Source: Oxalobacteraceae bacterium UBA7693 (GTDB taxonomy: Bacteria > Pseudomonadota > Gammaproteobacteria > Burkholderiales > Burkholderiaceae_D). Taken from it: DNA of 22,422 bases. A model generated the notes under the pieces. That model did no database searches. It was not told the origin of the DNA and saw only the letters and a list, made by a program, of their open reading frames with translations. The position numbers were made by a program, and so were the translations under genes. The DNA lies in NCBI GenBank assembly GCA_002482715.1, contig DLGN01000353.1, positions 1 through 22,422 of the forward strand. The letters run 5' to 3'. Shown piece by piece: positions 6,343 through 15,539 of this stretch; the first letter of the stretch is position 1, and every line of letters begins with the position of its first letter.

Positions 6343-8979
6343 TTAGAAACGGTAGTTCAGAGACAGATTGTAAATACGACCTAATTGGCTGAAATGCGAA
6401 CCATCATAAGTGACCATGGAATAACGTTGGTCAAATGTGATGTTATCAGACTGAATTTGCGTTGGCGTACGGCCAGTGTAGTCCACTGTCTTGCTATCGA
6501 GAATAGCCTGACCTTTAGCTTTGTCTCCAGCTGCTTCCAATTTCCATGATGGTGTCACGTTAAACATATTGTTAATCGCAAACGCCAAGGTCATGTTTTT
6601 GTTGATTTGGTAGTTAACTGAAAAGTCTGTCAAAGTTTTGGTTTTGAAGACGACTGCTAAGTTTTGATCGAGATCTGCGTTTCTGAACTTGGTCGGACCA
6701 AACACCGTATTGTTGACAGAGAAGTTAAAGTCGCTGATATCGTAGTCGAAACCAATGATGGATTTGTACTTCGGACGTGAAGTGAACATCAAGGCTTCTT
6801 GCGTAATATCCAAAACAGATTGGCCAGCTTTTGCAATCGCAGCAGGATTATTGACTGCGCCATCACGCTCATTTTTCAATGAGTAGTTACCAGACCAATT
6901 GAATGCCAACTTGCCGTCACCTAATTTCATGTTACGGTGGTTGAACACGTAATCGATACCAGATGTTTGGCTATCCAATGCATTGGCAAAGAAGCTCAAA
7001 GACACGATGTTTGCTGCCTTTAAAATCTTATCCAATTCAGCAGTTGCGTCGCCACTTGGTTTAATTTCTTTACCCAAAATGATGCGATCTTTGAGAGAAA
7101 TATTGTAGTAATCCAGCGTCATGCTGGTGTCTTTGTTTGGCTTATAGCCTAACCCCAAAGTGATGCTGGTAGATTTTTCAGCTTTTAACTTCGGAACACC
7201 GAGTGCTGCAGCTTCTTTTGATACATTGCTCGCCAAACCAGAAACTTGAATTGACCCACCTGAGAAAGAGTACTGCGCTTTCTGAGTGTAGATTTGATGT
7301 AGCGATGGCGCGCGGAAGCCTGTGGACAATGAACTACGCAATGTAAATTGGTCATTGAATTGGTACTTAGCACTCAGTTTGCCGATCATCGCATTGCCGA
7401 AATCGCTGTATTTTTCATAGCGACCGATTGCATCAATAATCAGTTTATCCGTTGTGTTAAATGTGGCTCCGCCATAGATACCATAGTTGGAACGTTTGGA
7501 ACTGAAGGAGTTGTCTGGTGTGTTGCCAGCATATGAATCTGCGCCAGAATACAAATACGAAGCTTCTTCCCCAGCGATCAAGGTGTATTTTTCTGAGCGA
7601 ATTTCACTACCAAAGTAAGCGTTAATGCTCTTACTTAACTCTTTTGAAAAGTCAGCATTCCAGACTGTATGTGTAAACTTTGAACCACCCGCTTCGAAGC
7701 GTGTTTGTCCATGTTTTGGCAACGGCGTTTTATCCGCTACTGCTTTCAGATAGGCATCTTCCATGCCGCGGTTAACTGAATTAGTAACAGTATACTTTTG
7801 CTCGTTGCCACCGATAGTCAAGCTCACATCAGCAGACCATCCAGCAACATCGAATTTTGTACCAATCGTTGCGTTGTAGTCCTTTAATGCGCCTAGAAAT
7901 CCAGGAACATATCCTTCATACGGTGTGCCAGCTGGATGTAACAAACCGTAGTCTGTCGGGCGCCAGTATGGCGTACGATAATTGGCATAACTATCAATTT
8001 TTTTGTCTATATATGCTGCGTTACCATACACGCTCACCTCGCCAGTGACGTCATATCTTGAGTTAACTAAGAACTTTCCCGTACGCGATTCAGGTGAACC
8101 ATTGATATTGCCTGCGTCTGGCTTCTTTGCCAGGAAGGCGTTGACTGCGGCAAGGTCTGCCGCAAATGTTTCAGGCCCGCCGCCAAACGTTGCCGCTTCA
8201 CCGCGCGCACTGACAATGCCCGAACGAGAGGCTAAGCCATTTTTGGAAATTTCACCGGTCAAATTGACAAAACCACTATCTCCCAACGCCAGACCATGGT
8301 TGATACTGATCGATTGCATCTTGCCATCACCTTCGTGGGTTACACCCGCACGACCTGTAATCGATGTTCCCTCTGGATTGTCTTTCAAAATAATATTGAC
8401 GACACCAGAAATCGCATCGGAACCATACTGTGCTGAAGCTCCATCACGTAAAACTTCAATACGCTTGATTGCGTCTTGAGGAATGGCTGAAATATCTGCG
8501 CCACTTTCACCGCGTCCTGGTGATGTTTGGGTGTACACCAGTGAGCTAGCGTTTTTACGTTTGCCGTTAATTAAGATCAGTGAACGGCTAGGACCCATAT
8601 TACGAATCTCGTAAGGATCTAGCAGGGAGGTTGCATCATTGACTGGGGTTTGTACGGTATTGAAGGAGGGGACGCGGAAGGCTAGGGCTTTATCAAGTGA
8701 GGCTTGAGCGGTCTTGGTTAGTTCTGAAGCCGCTAAAATATCAATTGGCACTGGAGTATCAATCACCGTTCTGTTTGAGCCACGAGTACCTGTGGAAGTG
8801 ACGACAACCTGCTGAACTTCCTGTGTTGCCGCCGCTTTTTCATCTGCTTTGGCCGGGGTGGCGGTTTGTGCGTTGGCAATTCCACCTGCTGCTAATAATA
8901 CGATTGCGACTTGAATCGCACTCTTCACAAAAATTTCTTTATTCGGCGAACGGCCGAAATCTGTAGTCTTATTTTTCAA
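6343..8979 (-). CDS. TonB-dependent outer-membrane receptor
   Basis: An 878-residue outer-membrane beta-barrel that imports a ligand with energy from TonB/ExbBD. A long signal peptide has probable cleavage after Ala37 (IANA/QT). A short TonB-box-like QQVVVTSTGTR (about 55-65) precedes the plug domain (about 70-200) with LILINGKRKN and GASAQYGSDAISGVVNIIL. The rest is a 22-strand-type barrel ending in NLSLNYRF with the terminal Phe used for barrel assembly. The start is TTG (8977-8979) with GGGAG six bases upstream. GTG at codon 18 also leaves a working signal peptide but has a poorer ribosome site. The ligand is unknown: at 878 residues it is much longer than BtuB (about 600), and no siderophore genes are adjacent. 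A candidate promoter and inverted repeats lie upstream. Confidence 0.93.
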   Translation of the reverse strand: MKNKTTDFGRSPNKEIFVKSAIQVAIVLLAAGGIANAQTATPAKADEKAAATQEVQQVVVTSTGTRGSNRTVIDTPVPIDILAASELTKTAQASLDKALAFRVPSFNTVQTPVNDATSLLDPYEIRNMGPSRSLILINGKRKNASSLVYTQTSPGRGESGADISAIPQDAIKRIEVLRDGASAQYGSDAISGVVNIILKDNPEGTSITGRAGVTHEGDGKMQSISINHGLALGDSGFVNLTGEISKNGLASRSGIVSARGEAATFGGGPETFAADLAAVNAFLAKKPDAGNINGSPESRTGKFLVNSRYDVTGEVSVYGNAAYIDKKIDSYANYRTPYWRPTDYGLLHPAGTPYEGYVPGFLGALKDYNATIGTKFDVAGWSADVSLTIGGNEQKYTVTNSVNRGMEDAYLKAVADKTPLPKHGQTRFEAGGSKFTHTVWNADFSKELSKSINAYFGSEIRSEKYTLIAGEEASYLYSGADSYAGNTPDNSFSSKRSNYGIYGGATFNTTDKLIIDAIGRYEKYSDFGNAMIGKLSAKYQFNDQFTLRSSLSTGFRAPSLHQIYTQKAQYSFSGGSIQVSGLASNVSKEAAALGVPKLKAEKSTSITLGLGYKPNKDTSMTLDYYNISLKDRIILGKEIKPSGDATAELDKILKAANIVSLSFFANALDSQTSGIDYVFNHRNMKLGDGKLAFNWSGNYSLKNERDGAVNNPAAIAKAGQSVLDITQEALMFTSRPKYKSIIGFDYDISDFNFSVNNTVFGPTKFRNADLDQNLAVVFKTKTLTDFSVNYQINKNMTLAFAINNMFNVTPSWKLEAAGDKAKGQAILDSKTVDYTGRTPTQIQSDNITFDQRYSMVTYDGSHFSQLGRIYNLSLNYRF

Positions 8980-9011
8980 TTCTTGCTCCCATTTGTTTGT
9001 AAATATGATCC

Positions 9012-9031
9012 ATCAACAATCGAGTGTTGAT
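9012..9031. repeat. Inverted repeat in the TonB-receptor leader
   Basis: ATCAACA (9012-9018), 6-base spacer, TGTTGAT (9025-9031). It lies about 33 bases before the receptor start, inside its presumed 5' leader, so it could be a leader hairpin or an operator. Confidence 0.4.
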
Positions 9032-9079
9032 TGGCTTTTTTGTATAACTGGTATGCCTTGCTTGCATTCAAAAAATAGG

Positions 9080-9106
9080 CCAATTCATACTACATGAGCG
9101 AATTGG
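9080..9106. repeat. Inverted repeat overlapping the TonB-receptor promoter
   Basis: CCAATTC (9080-9086), 13-base spacer, GAATTGG (9100-9106). It spans the -10 box and much of the spacer of the predicted receptor promoter, a position suited to a repressor operator. The regulator is unknown, and it does not look like a Fur box. Confidence 0.4.
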
Positions 9107-9115
9107 TACGTGCAA
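9087..9115 (-). promoter_or_regulatory. Candidate sigma70 promoter of the TonB receptor
   Basis: On the minus strand TTGCAC (9110-9115) and TAGTAT (9087-9092) are separated by exactly 17 bases. Transcription would begin near 9080 and give a leader of about 100 bases. Neither hexamer is strong, which fits a regulated promoter. Confidence 0.4.
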
Positions 9116-9195
9116 TATGATCAAAAACCTTGTTGTTTTTTGGGGGTATTCTTGGCAAATTCAAATTGCATTTTCATCTTCATTAATGTATTTGC

Positions 9196-9220
9196 ATGAT
9201 TTTTAAATGTGCTAAATCAT
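9196..9220. repeat. Third inverted repeat in the receptor/macroglobulin divergent region
   Basis: ATGATTT (9196-9202), 11-base spacer, AAATCAT (9214-9220), in AT-rich sequence. It could serve either divergent gene. Chance occurrence in AT-rich DNA is possible. Apart from this, the two other repeats and the receptor promoter, the 351-base gap between the divergent starts shows only a TATATT at 9297-9302 that could be a macroglobulin -10 box. Confidence 0.25.
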
Positions 9221-9330
9221 CAATTGGATACGCATTTCTTTTAATAAATACCTGTGTGTAATCTGGCATTTAAGTGTTTTCTGTCTGCTAAGATGTTATA
9301 TTGGTATCATCAAAAAATAGGGAAACTGAT

Positions 9331-12300
9331 ATGGCGCAATTTTCTAAAAAAAGTATAGGCATCGCTTTGCTAAGTGTGGCATTGGTGGCAGGTGGTACTG
9401 GTTTATGGTGGGCGAAAAAACATAAGACTGTGCAGCCAGTGAGCGGAGATGCGGTATTGGCGAATCCCGATGCGCCGTTCACCATGGGCTCATGTCTGGC
9501 ACGATTACACGACGACAAACCAGCTTTGGCGGTGATGTTTTCGCAAAGCGTCGATGCCGATCAAGCGCTAGATAAGTTAATTGAAGTTTCTGATCTTGGT
9601 GATAGCAAGGCAGATAAAAATAAAGTGAAATCTGGCGATGCTTCGGCAACTGCTGCCTCCAAACCCAGTGACTTGGTGAAGGGCGGTTGGATCGTTTCAG
9701 ACAATCCCCATGTTTTGCTATTTCCATTTGTGAAAGCGGGTCATAAATACAGTGTCAAACTGAGTGGTATGCTCGCTTCCAGTTCAGGTAAGAAGTTAGA
9801 GAATGCGGCAAATTGCGAAGTCATTAGCGATGAAATGGCGCCATCTTACTTCTTCGCTAGCAAAGGCACAGTCTTGCCTGCGGGTTTGAATGGTGGCTTA
9901 CCTGTTGTCACGGTGAATATCCCAGAAGTCGATGTTGAATTTTTGCGTGTCTCGCCAGAAAAACTCCCTAAGTTCGTCGACATGGTGATCGGCAAGAATC
10001 GACACACCCAAAGTGAGGACGGCAGCGATGAAAGTGAGAGTGATGAGGGTGGTGAGGAGGATTATTATGACTACTATGGTAATCGCAACAAACTCAAAGG
10101 CTTAACTTCAGGTTGGCAGTTGAATGCCTTGCAAGGTATCGCCGATAGCGTTTATCAAAATCGTTTCGTCACTAACGAAGTGCCTAATAGCCGTAAAGTT
10201 AGTTTCTTGCCGGTCGAAAAAATCACTGAACTCAAAGAGCCAGGAATTTATGTCGCGGTGATGCGTCGCCCTGGACATTACGATTACGATTATCAAGTTA
10301 CGTATTTTTACGTCAGTGATATTGGCTTGCATGTACGTCGCCAATTGAAACAAACGGATGTCTTCACAACCTCTTTAAAAGAAGGCTCGGCGCAGGGGAG
10401 CGTTGATCTAGAAGTCTTGGGTGCAGACGGTAAAGTCTTATTGCGTGGAAAAACCGATGGCGATGGTCACGGTGTTTTGCCAGGTTTGCCGAATGGTGCC
10501 AAATTATTGTTAGCGAAACGCGGTAAAGAAACCTCAATCATTGCACTACAAGAACCAGGTTTGGATTTAGCTGAATTTGATATTGGTGGCCATTTGCCGC
10601 GCGATGCCAAATTGTTCGCATGGTCTGGGCGTGATCTGTACCGACCAGGTGAAAAATTCACCGCATCCTTATTAGCGCGCACAGCAGAAGGCGTAGCCTT
10701 ACCACCCGCACCGATCAAAGTCGATTTGAAGAAGCCGAGTGGCGATGTCGTTAGCTCCAGCATTTGGCAACCTAATTCCAAGACGCCGGGCTATTTGCAG
10801 AACACGATCGATTTACCACCTGATGCTGCAACAGGCAAATGGAGTTTAGAATTCCGCGCTGATCCGACGGCGAAACGACCAGATTCTATCTACACATTTC
10901 AGGTGGAAGAATTTTTGCCAGAGCGTATGAAGCTGAGTTTGAAATCAGAAACGACACCATTGGCCGATACCACTAGTTTCAGTGTCGATGTACAAGGCGA
11001 TTATTTGTACGGTGCGCCAGCAGCAGGTAATCGCTTGCTTGGCAGCGTGGCACAAGAGCGTTTCAAGAATCCTGTTGCGAAAGAATGGCCGGGCTTTATC
11101 TTCGGTGATTTTGCCGATGATACGAATAAGAGTCGTTCTGAACTAGAAGAAACGAGCTTGGATGATAGTGGTAAAGCCGAAGTTGATGTGCCTTTCGTTG
11201 CGAATGCAAAATCACCTTTGAAAGTACGTGCCGCTTTCAGCTTATTAGAGTCTGGTGGTCGTCCCGTCGTGCGTTCAATTGAGCGTGTCTGGTGGCCAGC
11301 GCAGCACATGATAGGCATCCGTCCTTTGTTTGAAAAAGACGTTACCCGCGAAGGCAGCATGGCGGAATTTGAAATTATCCGCGTGAATACTGCTGGCAAA
11401 TTTTCTGTGCTGAAACAAGCACCATTCAAATTGGTGCGTGAAGAGCGCGAATACTATTGGCGTTTTGAAGCCGGGCGTGGCTGGCATTCAGGCTATACCG
11501 AAGGTGAAGAAACCATCCATGCCGGTGCTTTGGAATTAAAGAACCGCGCTAAGTTAACCGTGCCAGTCAAGTGGGGACGTTATCGTTTAGAAATCACCGA
11601 TCCAGAAACTAATTTAGTTGCGCGCTATTTCTTTTACGCAGGTTGGAATGCGCAGGATAGTGAAAGCGTAGGCAATCGTCCTGATCGTGTTCGTCTGCAA
11701 TTAGAAGGCGCACCAGCGAAGCCCGGCAGTGATGTCAAACTCAAAATTATTCCACCGCATGATGGTGAAGCTCTGGTCTTAGTCGAAGCCGATAAAGTCT
11801 TGTGGAGCAAACGCGTTTCCGTCAGTACAGATGGTACGACCGTGAGTATTCCAGTCGATAAAAATTGGAACCGCTCTGATATGTATATCTCAACCGTCGT
11901 TTTTCGCCCTGGAAGTCAAGGCGATAAAGTCACGCCTGCACGTGCTGTCGGTTTAACGTGGTTGCCGCTGGCACGTGAGCCGCGTAAGTTGAAAGTCAGT
12001 GTGTCAACACCAGCCCAAGTCGAGCCAGAAAAACGCATGATCGCCAAAGTGAAAGTCGAGAATGCAGCGGGCAAAAAAGCCATGGTCACAGTATCCGCTG
12101 TCGATGTCGGCATTCTGAATATCACTAGTTTTAAAACGCCAGATCCGTTTGATTTCTTCTTCGGCAAACATCGCTTCAGTGCAGAGTTGACCGATATTTA
12201 CGGTAAATTAATTGAGCGTATGGATGGCACCCCTGGCAAAATCAAATGGGGCGGTGATGCTGGTAAACGTGATACGAAGAGCATGCCAAAGAAGGTGAAA

Positions 12301-14445
12301 TTGGTCGATATCTTTTCAGGCCCAGTGCAGCTTAACGACAAAGGCGAAGCTGATGTGCCTCTGAATATTCCTGACTTCAATGGTACTTTGCGGGTGATGG
12401 TCGTCGCATCGACTGATGACGCTTACGGCAGCATTGATAAAGAGCTTGTGGTCAGCGCACCTATCGTCGCCGAGATCGCGACGCCACGCTTTATCGGCCC
12501 TGGTGATATATCGACATTTGCGCTCGATGTGACCAATATGATGCCAAGCGAGCAGAGCATTAATATCAAACTCTCTGCGGATAAATTATTGAAAATCGCC
12601 GAAGGCGAACGCAATATCAAACTAGTTCCTAAACAAAGAACGATCTTGCGTTTTAACGTAGAACCGACCGAGCCGTTTGGTCTGTCACGCATCAGCCTCG
12701 ATGTGAAAACTGCAGGTGCAAAACCGGTCGTGATCCATAGAGAATTTGCGTTGCAAATCCAACCGCCAGTACCACGCGAACAAGACGCACGTCGTCTGCG
12801 TATAGAACCGGGTGCGACACAAAAGTTAGATGCGAATATGGTTGAACGTTTCTATCGCGGTTCAGCAACTTTGAGTGTAGCGATGTCGAATCGCCCACCA
12901 TTGAATGTACGCAGCATCGTCAAAGGTTTGCTCGATTATCCGTATGGCTGTTTAGAGCAAACCACAAGTGCGGCTTATCCACATGTCTATATCGATGAAG
13001 AAGGCGCAAAAGCGGTCGGACTAGCACCGCATACGCGTGAACAACGCGCTAAGTTTATCGAAGGCGCGATCAGTCGCATCGCCTGCATGCAAGGAGCAGA
13101 AGGCGGCTTCCGTTTATGGAATGGCAACGATGGTTCCTATGAAATGTGGCTGACACCTTACGTCACCAGCTTCTTAGCTGATGCACGCGAAGCAGGCTTT
13201 AATGTGCCAGAAGAAATGAGCAAACGCGCGCAAAAATGGATGACCGAAAAACTCAACGGCGCAGCGAATCAATTTTCGCCATTACCTGCTGCGGTTAAGC
13301 CAAATGCAAATGGACAGTATGATTGGCGCGACTACGATTTGATCCGCAATAGCCATCAACGCTTTGCCGAATTGGCGCACATCGGTTATATGTTGGCACG
13401 CGATCAAAAGGCTTCGTTAGCGTCTCTTCGTTTGCTGCACGACAGCTACCGTGATCGTGCGAAATCACCGCTTGCCTTGGTACATCTAGGTTTAGCTTTG
13501 CAATTGATGGGCGATCAAAAGCGTGCTGATGTTGCCTTCAATGATGCGATGACTAAACCGTATGGCATACGTACCGACTGGGACTGGGATTATCTCGGTG
13601 ATTACGGCACAGCAGTGCGTGATCAAGCCATGTCTTACGCTTTAATGTTGCGTCATAAAGTCGCGCATCCACAACGTGAAACCATACTGACTAATTTGGC
13701 AGATCGTCTCGGTAAACCACGCGGCTATTTCTCCACTCAAGAGCGTATCGCCTTATTTTTGGCGGCACGCGCAGCAGGTGGCACCGTCACTGATCCGTGG
13801 GAAGTGGTTCTCAAAACTGCCGATGGTAGCAACACGATTAGTTCCAAAAACAGCGAAAGCCGCAGCTTCGATCCCGCCTTGGCAATCAAAGGTATCACGC
13901 TGGAGAACAAAGGCACAAATCCATTGTGGATAGAACTTGAGGCCAGTGGTTATCCATTGAAATTGCCAATTCCAAGCACAGAAAAAATCAGCTTAGAACG
14001 CAAATGGTTCACCGTTGCAGGCAAACCATGGAGTGGTGGCAATCTCAAAGTCGGCGATATGCTGATCGTACGCGTCACCGCCAAATCGAAACAAGTCATC
14101 GAAGATGCCTTAGTGATTGATCATATCCCAGCTGGCTTAGAGGTAGAAAATCTCAACATCTCACAAGGCCCACAAGCAGGTGAATTCAGCATCGATGGGG
14201 TGAACCTAGCTGCCGCGATGGCAGATGAACGCATCAAACACAAGGAATACCGCGACGACAGATTCGTTGCCGCGGTCAGACTAAGTGGCAGCCCGATCAA
14301 CCTCTTCTATATGCTACGCGTCGTCACACCAGGTCGCTTCCATGTACCTGGGACTTATGCTGAGGACATGTATCGACCAGATATCCGCGCTTATGGCCCT
14401 TCGCCTGAAGCGGTGAATGTGGTTGATCCGCGTGGTGGGAAATAG
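9331..14445 (+). CDS. Bacterial alpha-2-macroglobulin with thioester
   Basis: A 1704-residue envelope protein of the family that traps and inactivates attacking proteases, comparable in length to E. coli YfhM (about 1650). Macroglobulin-like domains fill residues about 40-1130, with FDIGGHLPRDAKLFAWSGRD-type MG2/MG3 sequence near 415-440. The segment GGDAGKRDTKSMPKK (about 970-985) falls in the usual bait/MG7 area. The thioester domain carries YGCLEQTTS, with Cys1207-Leu-Glu-Gln1210. The C-terminal receptor-binding-like domain ends near 1704. The N terminus has a hydrophobic stretch (about 8-27) without a lipobox Cys, so it may be membrane-anchored rather than a lipoprotein as YfhM is. Residues about 228-250 form a very acidic Asp/Glu/Ser/Tyr insert. 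ATG 9331 has AGGGA seven bases upstream; the frame also opens at TTG 9301. No pbpC lies next to it. Confidence 0.94.
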   Translation: MAQFSKKSIGIALLSVALVAGGTGLWWAKKHKTVQPVSGDAVLANPDAPFTMGSCLARLHDDKPALAVMFSQSVDADQALDKLIEVSDLGDSKADKNKVKSGDASATAASKPSDLVKGGWIVSDNPHVLLFPFVKAGHKYSVKLSGMLASSSGKKLENAANCEVISDEMAPSYFFASKGTVLPAGLNGGLPVVTVNIPEVDVEFLRVSPEKLPKFVDMVIGKNRHTQSEDGSDESESDEGGEEDYYDYYGNRNKLKGLTSGWQLNALQGIADSVYQNRFVTNEVPNSRKVSFLPVEKITELKEPGIYVAVMRRPGHYDYDYQVTYFYVSDIGLHVRRQLKQTDVFTTSLKEGSAQGSVDLEVLGADGKVLLRGKTDGDGHGVLPGLPNGAKLLLAKRGKETSIIALQEPGLDLAEFDIGGHLPRDAKLFAWSGRDLYRPGEKFTASLLARTAEGVALPPAPIKVDLKKPSGDVVSSSIWQPNSKTPGYLQNTIDLPPDAATGKWSLEFRADPTAKRPDSIYTFQVEEFLPERMKLSLKSETTPLADTTSFSVDVQGDYLYGAPAAGNRLLGSVAQERFKNPVAKEWPGFIFGDFADDTNKSRSELEETSLDDSGKAEVDVPFVANAKSPLKVRAAFSLLESGGRPVVRSIERVWWPAQHMIGIRPLFEKDVTREGSMAEFEIIRVNTAGKFSVLKQAPFKLVREEREYYWRFEAGRGWHSGYTEGEETIHAGALELKNRAKLTVPVKWGRYRLEITDPETNLVARYFFYAGWNAQDSESVGNRPDRVRLQLEGAPAKPGSDVKLKIIPPHDGEALVLVEADKVLWSKRVSVSTDGTTVSIPVDKNWNRSDMYISTVVFRPGSQGDKVTPARAVGLTWLPLAREPRKLKVSVSTPAQVEPEKRMIAKVKVENAAGKKAMVTVSAVDVGILNITSFKTPDPFDFFFGKHRFSAELTDIYGKLIERMDGTPGKIKWGGDAGKRDTKSMPKKVKLVDIFSGPVQLNDKGEADVPLNIPDFNGTLRVMVVASTDDAYGSIDKELVVSAPIVAEIATPRFIGPGDISTFALDVTNMMPSEQSINIKLSADKLLKIAEGERNIKLVPKQRTILRFNVEPTEPFGLSRISLDVKTAGAKPVVIHREFALQIQPPVPREQDARRLRIEPGATQKLDANMVERFYRGSATLSVAMSNRPPLNVRSIVKGLLDYPYGCLEQTTSAAYPHVYIDEEGAKAVGLAPHTREQRAKFIEGAISRIACMQGAEGGFRLWNGNDGSYEMWLTPYVTSFLADAREAGFNVPEEMSKRAQKWMTEKLNGAANQFSPLPAAVKPNANGQYDWRDYDLIRNSHQRFAELAHIGYMLARDQKASLASLRLLHDSYRDRAKSPLALVHLGLALQLMGDQKRADVAFNDAMTKPYGIRTDWDWDYLGDYGTAVRDQAMSYALMLRHKVAHPQRETILTNLADRLGKPRGYFSTQERIALFLAARAAGGTVTDPWEVVLKTADGSNTISSKNSESRSFDPALAIKGITLENKGTNPLWIELEASGYPLKLPIPSTEKISLERKWFTVAGKPWSGGNLKVGDMLIVRVTAKSKQVIEDALVIDHIPAGLEVENLNISQGPQAGEFSIDGVNLAAAMADERIKHKEYRDDRFVAAVRLSGSPINLFYMLRVVTPGRFHVPGTYAEDMYRPDIRAYGPSPEAVNVVDPRGGK

Positions 14446-14458
14446 TCAATCGCATCTA

Positions 14459-14503
14459 AGAAACCCCAAAGACGCTTACTCGTTTTAACACTTTGGGGTT
14501 TCT
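14459..14503 (+). terminator. Terminator-like inverted repeat after the macroglobulin gene
   Basis: AGAAACCCCAAAG (14459-14471) pairs perfectly with CTTTGGGGTTTCT (14491-14503), a 13-bp stem with a 19-base loop. The trailing strand ends in TTTCTATCTT, a modest U-tract. It begins 14 bases after the stop codon. Confidence 0.65.
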
Positions 14504-14605
14504 ATCTTGAGTGCAGCGAAATTGTATGGCAAGTAGTCTTTGAGCGTTTTATGGGATTGACTATTTTCGTCCATCCAGTTGGAGTTTCCTTGAAGCGAAG
14601 AATAA

Positions 14606-15442
14606 ATGAGATTTTTGCTAGTTCTATTGATTGCAATTGGTAATTCAGTCATCGTTTACTTTGCTTCAATGTTGGCTGTCGGTGACGGATGGAGTGGTAT
14701 CTCAACGGTACGGCTGATTGGTAATATTTGGATCGTTTTATCTGTGGTGTTGTCGACATATTTGCTAAGCAAGTCGCGGTTTAATTTGGCGATGTTGAAC
14801 GAGTTTTTCACTCTGCCGCTGTGCTACGCGACTTTTGCACTTGCATACACCTTTTGGATTCTTGGCGGACAGTGGTTAGGCTTTTTTATGCCCAGCGAAA
14901 ATGAATTCCAGTTGGCGTGCAAGCGTGTAGAAACAGTCTATTTTGCTAAACCGAAGGAGCCAGTGAGTTCTATCGCATATGAATGGAACAGCGCCACACG
15001 AGCTCCTTGGAGTCAACGCCTACGAGTAGGTTTTAACAATCGAGTTACAAGTTCGGATAATTCATGGCCGAAATTTCCAGAATCAATTCTCTTTTTCGAA
15101 AAGCCATGCTGTGATCGAGAAGGGCGACCAACAGAAGGAGCTGGATTCTACGTCAGACATTTTAATCGTAGCAATCAGCCTTATATAGGTATAGAGGCCT
15201 TAACTGCGGATGTCGTCGTCAACTACGATTTGGAAGATATCCCAAGTGAAAAACTTGTTATACCAGAGCCGCCAATCACTATGCGGTTGATAACTTTGAA
15301 TGTAAAGGATAGACGAGACAATCAAGCGTTAGCGGTGTTGCGTTATGTTTATGATACAAAAGCGAAAAGAGCTTGTGGTGAAACGTCTGCTGGTCTCATT
15401 AGTGAACAGGAATTTATCGAAAAAGCGATAGGCTTGAAGTAA
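14606..15442 (+). CDS. Hypothetical membrane protein, family not recognised
   Basis: A 278-residue protein I do not recognise. The first third is hydrophobic, with about three membrane segments at roughly 3-25, 37-55 and 66-95 (the last rich in Tyr/Phe/Trp). The remaining 180 residues look soluble and mostly beta, with Cys105, a CysCys pair in EKPCCDREG, and another Cys near the end (RACGET). Such Cys placement would suit an extracytoplasmic domain with disulfides, but the topology is unproven. ATG 14606 is preceded only by a weak CGAAG. The gene is single, 160 bases after the macroglobulin gene and separated from it by a terminator-like hairpin. It converges with the zinc-ribbon gene. No function is proposed. 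Confidence 0.75.
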   Translation: MRFLLVLLIAIGNSVIVYFASMLAVGDGWSGISTVRLIGNIWIVLSVVLSTYLLSKSRFNLAMLNEFFTLPLCYATFALAYTFWILGGQWLGFFMPSENEFQLACKRVETVYFAKPKEPVSSIAYEWNSATRAPWSQRLRVGFNNRVTSSDNSWPKFPESILFFEKPCCDREGRPTEGAGFYVRHFNRSNQPYIGIEALTADVVVNYDLEDIPSEKLVIPEPPITMRLITLNVKDRRDNQALAVLRYVYDTKAKRACGETSAGLISEQEFIEKAIGLK

Positions 15443-15472
15443 TAAAGCTGACACAAACCTGCCAGTCGATTT

Positions 15473-15518
15473 AACCCATTCTCTTTTTTTCGAAATTGAA
15501 AATAGGCCGAATTGGGTT
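15473..15518. terminator. Possible terminator between convergent genes
   Basis: AACCCATTC (15473-15481) pairs with GAATTGGGTT (15509-15518) with one bulged base and a 27-base loop. A T-rich stretch follows on the plus strand. It is the only stem-forming element in the 97-base convergent gap, so it may end the hypothetical membrane-protein transcript. Confidence 0.4.
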
Positions 15519-15539
15519 TTATGCTTTATTTTGAGTAAG

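Noticed and set aside
8003..8479. Plus-strand frame of 158 codons inside the TonB receptor
   Set aside because: It is antisense to the conserved plug/barrel coding sequence, with no start signal or family features.
9000..9250. Cobalamin riboswitch or Fur box upstream of the TonB receptor
   Set aside because: I looked for the B12-box pattern and for GATAAT-type Fur repeats and found neither. The neighbouring BtuF-like gene alone does not justify calling the receptor BtuB.
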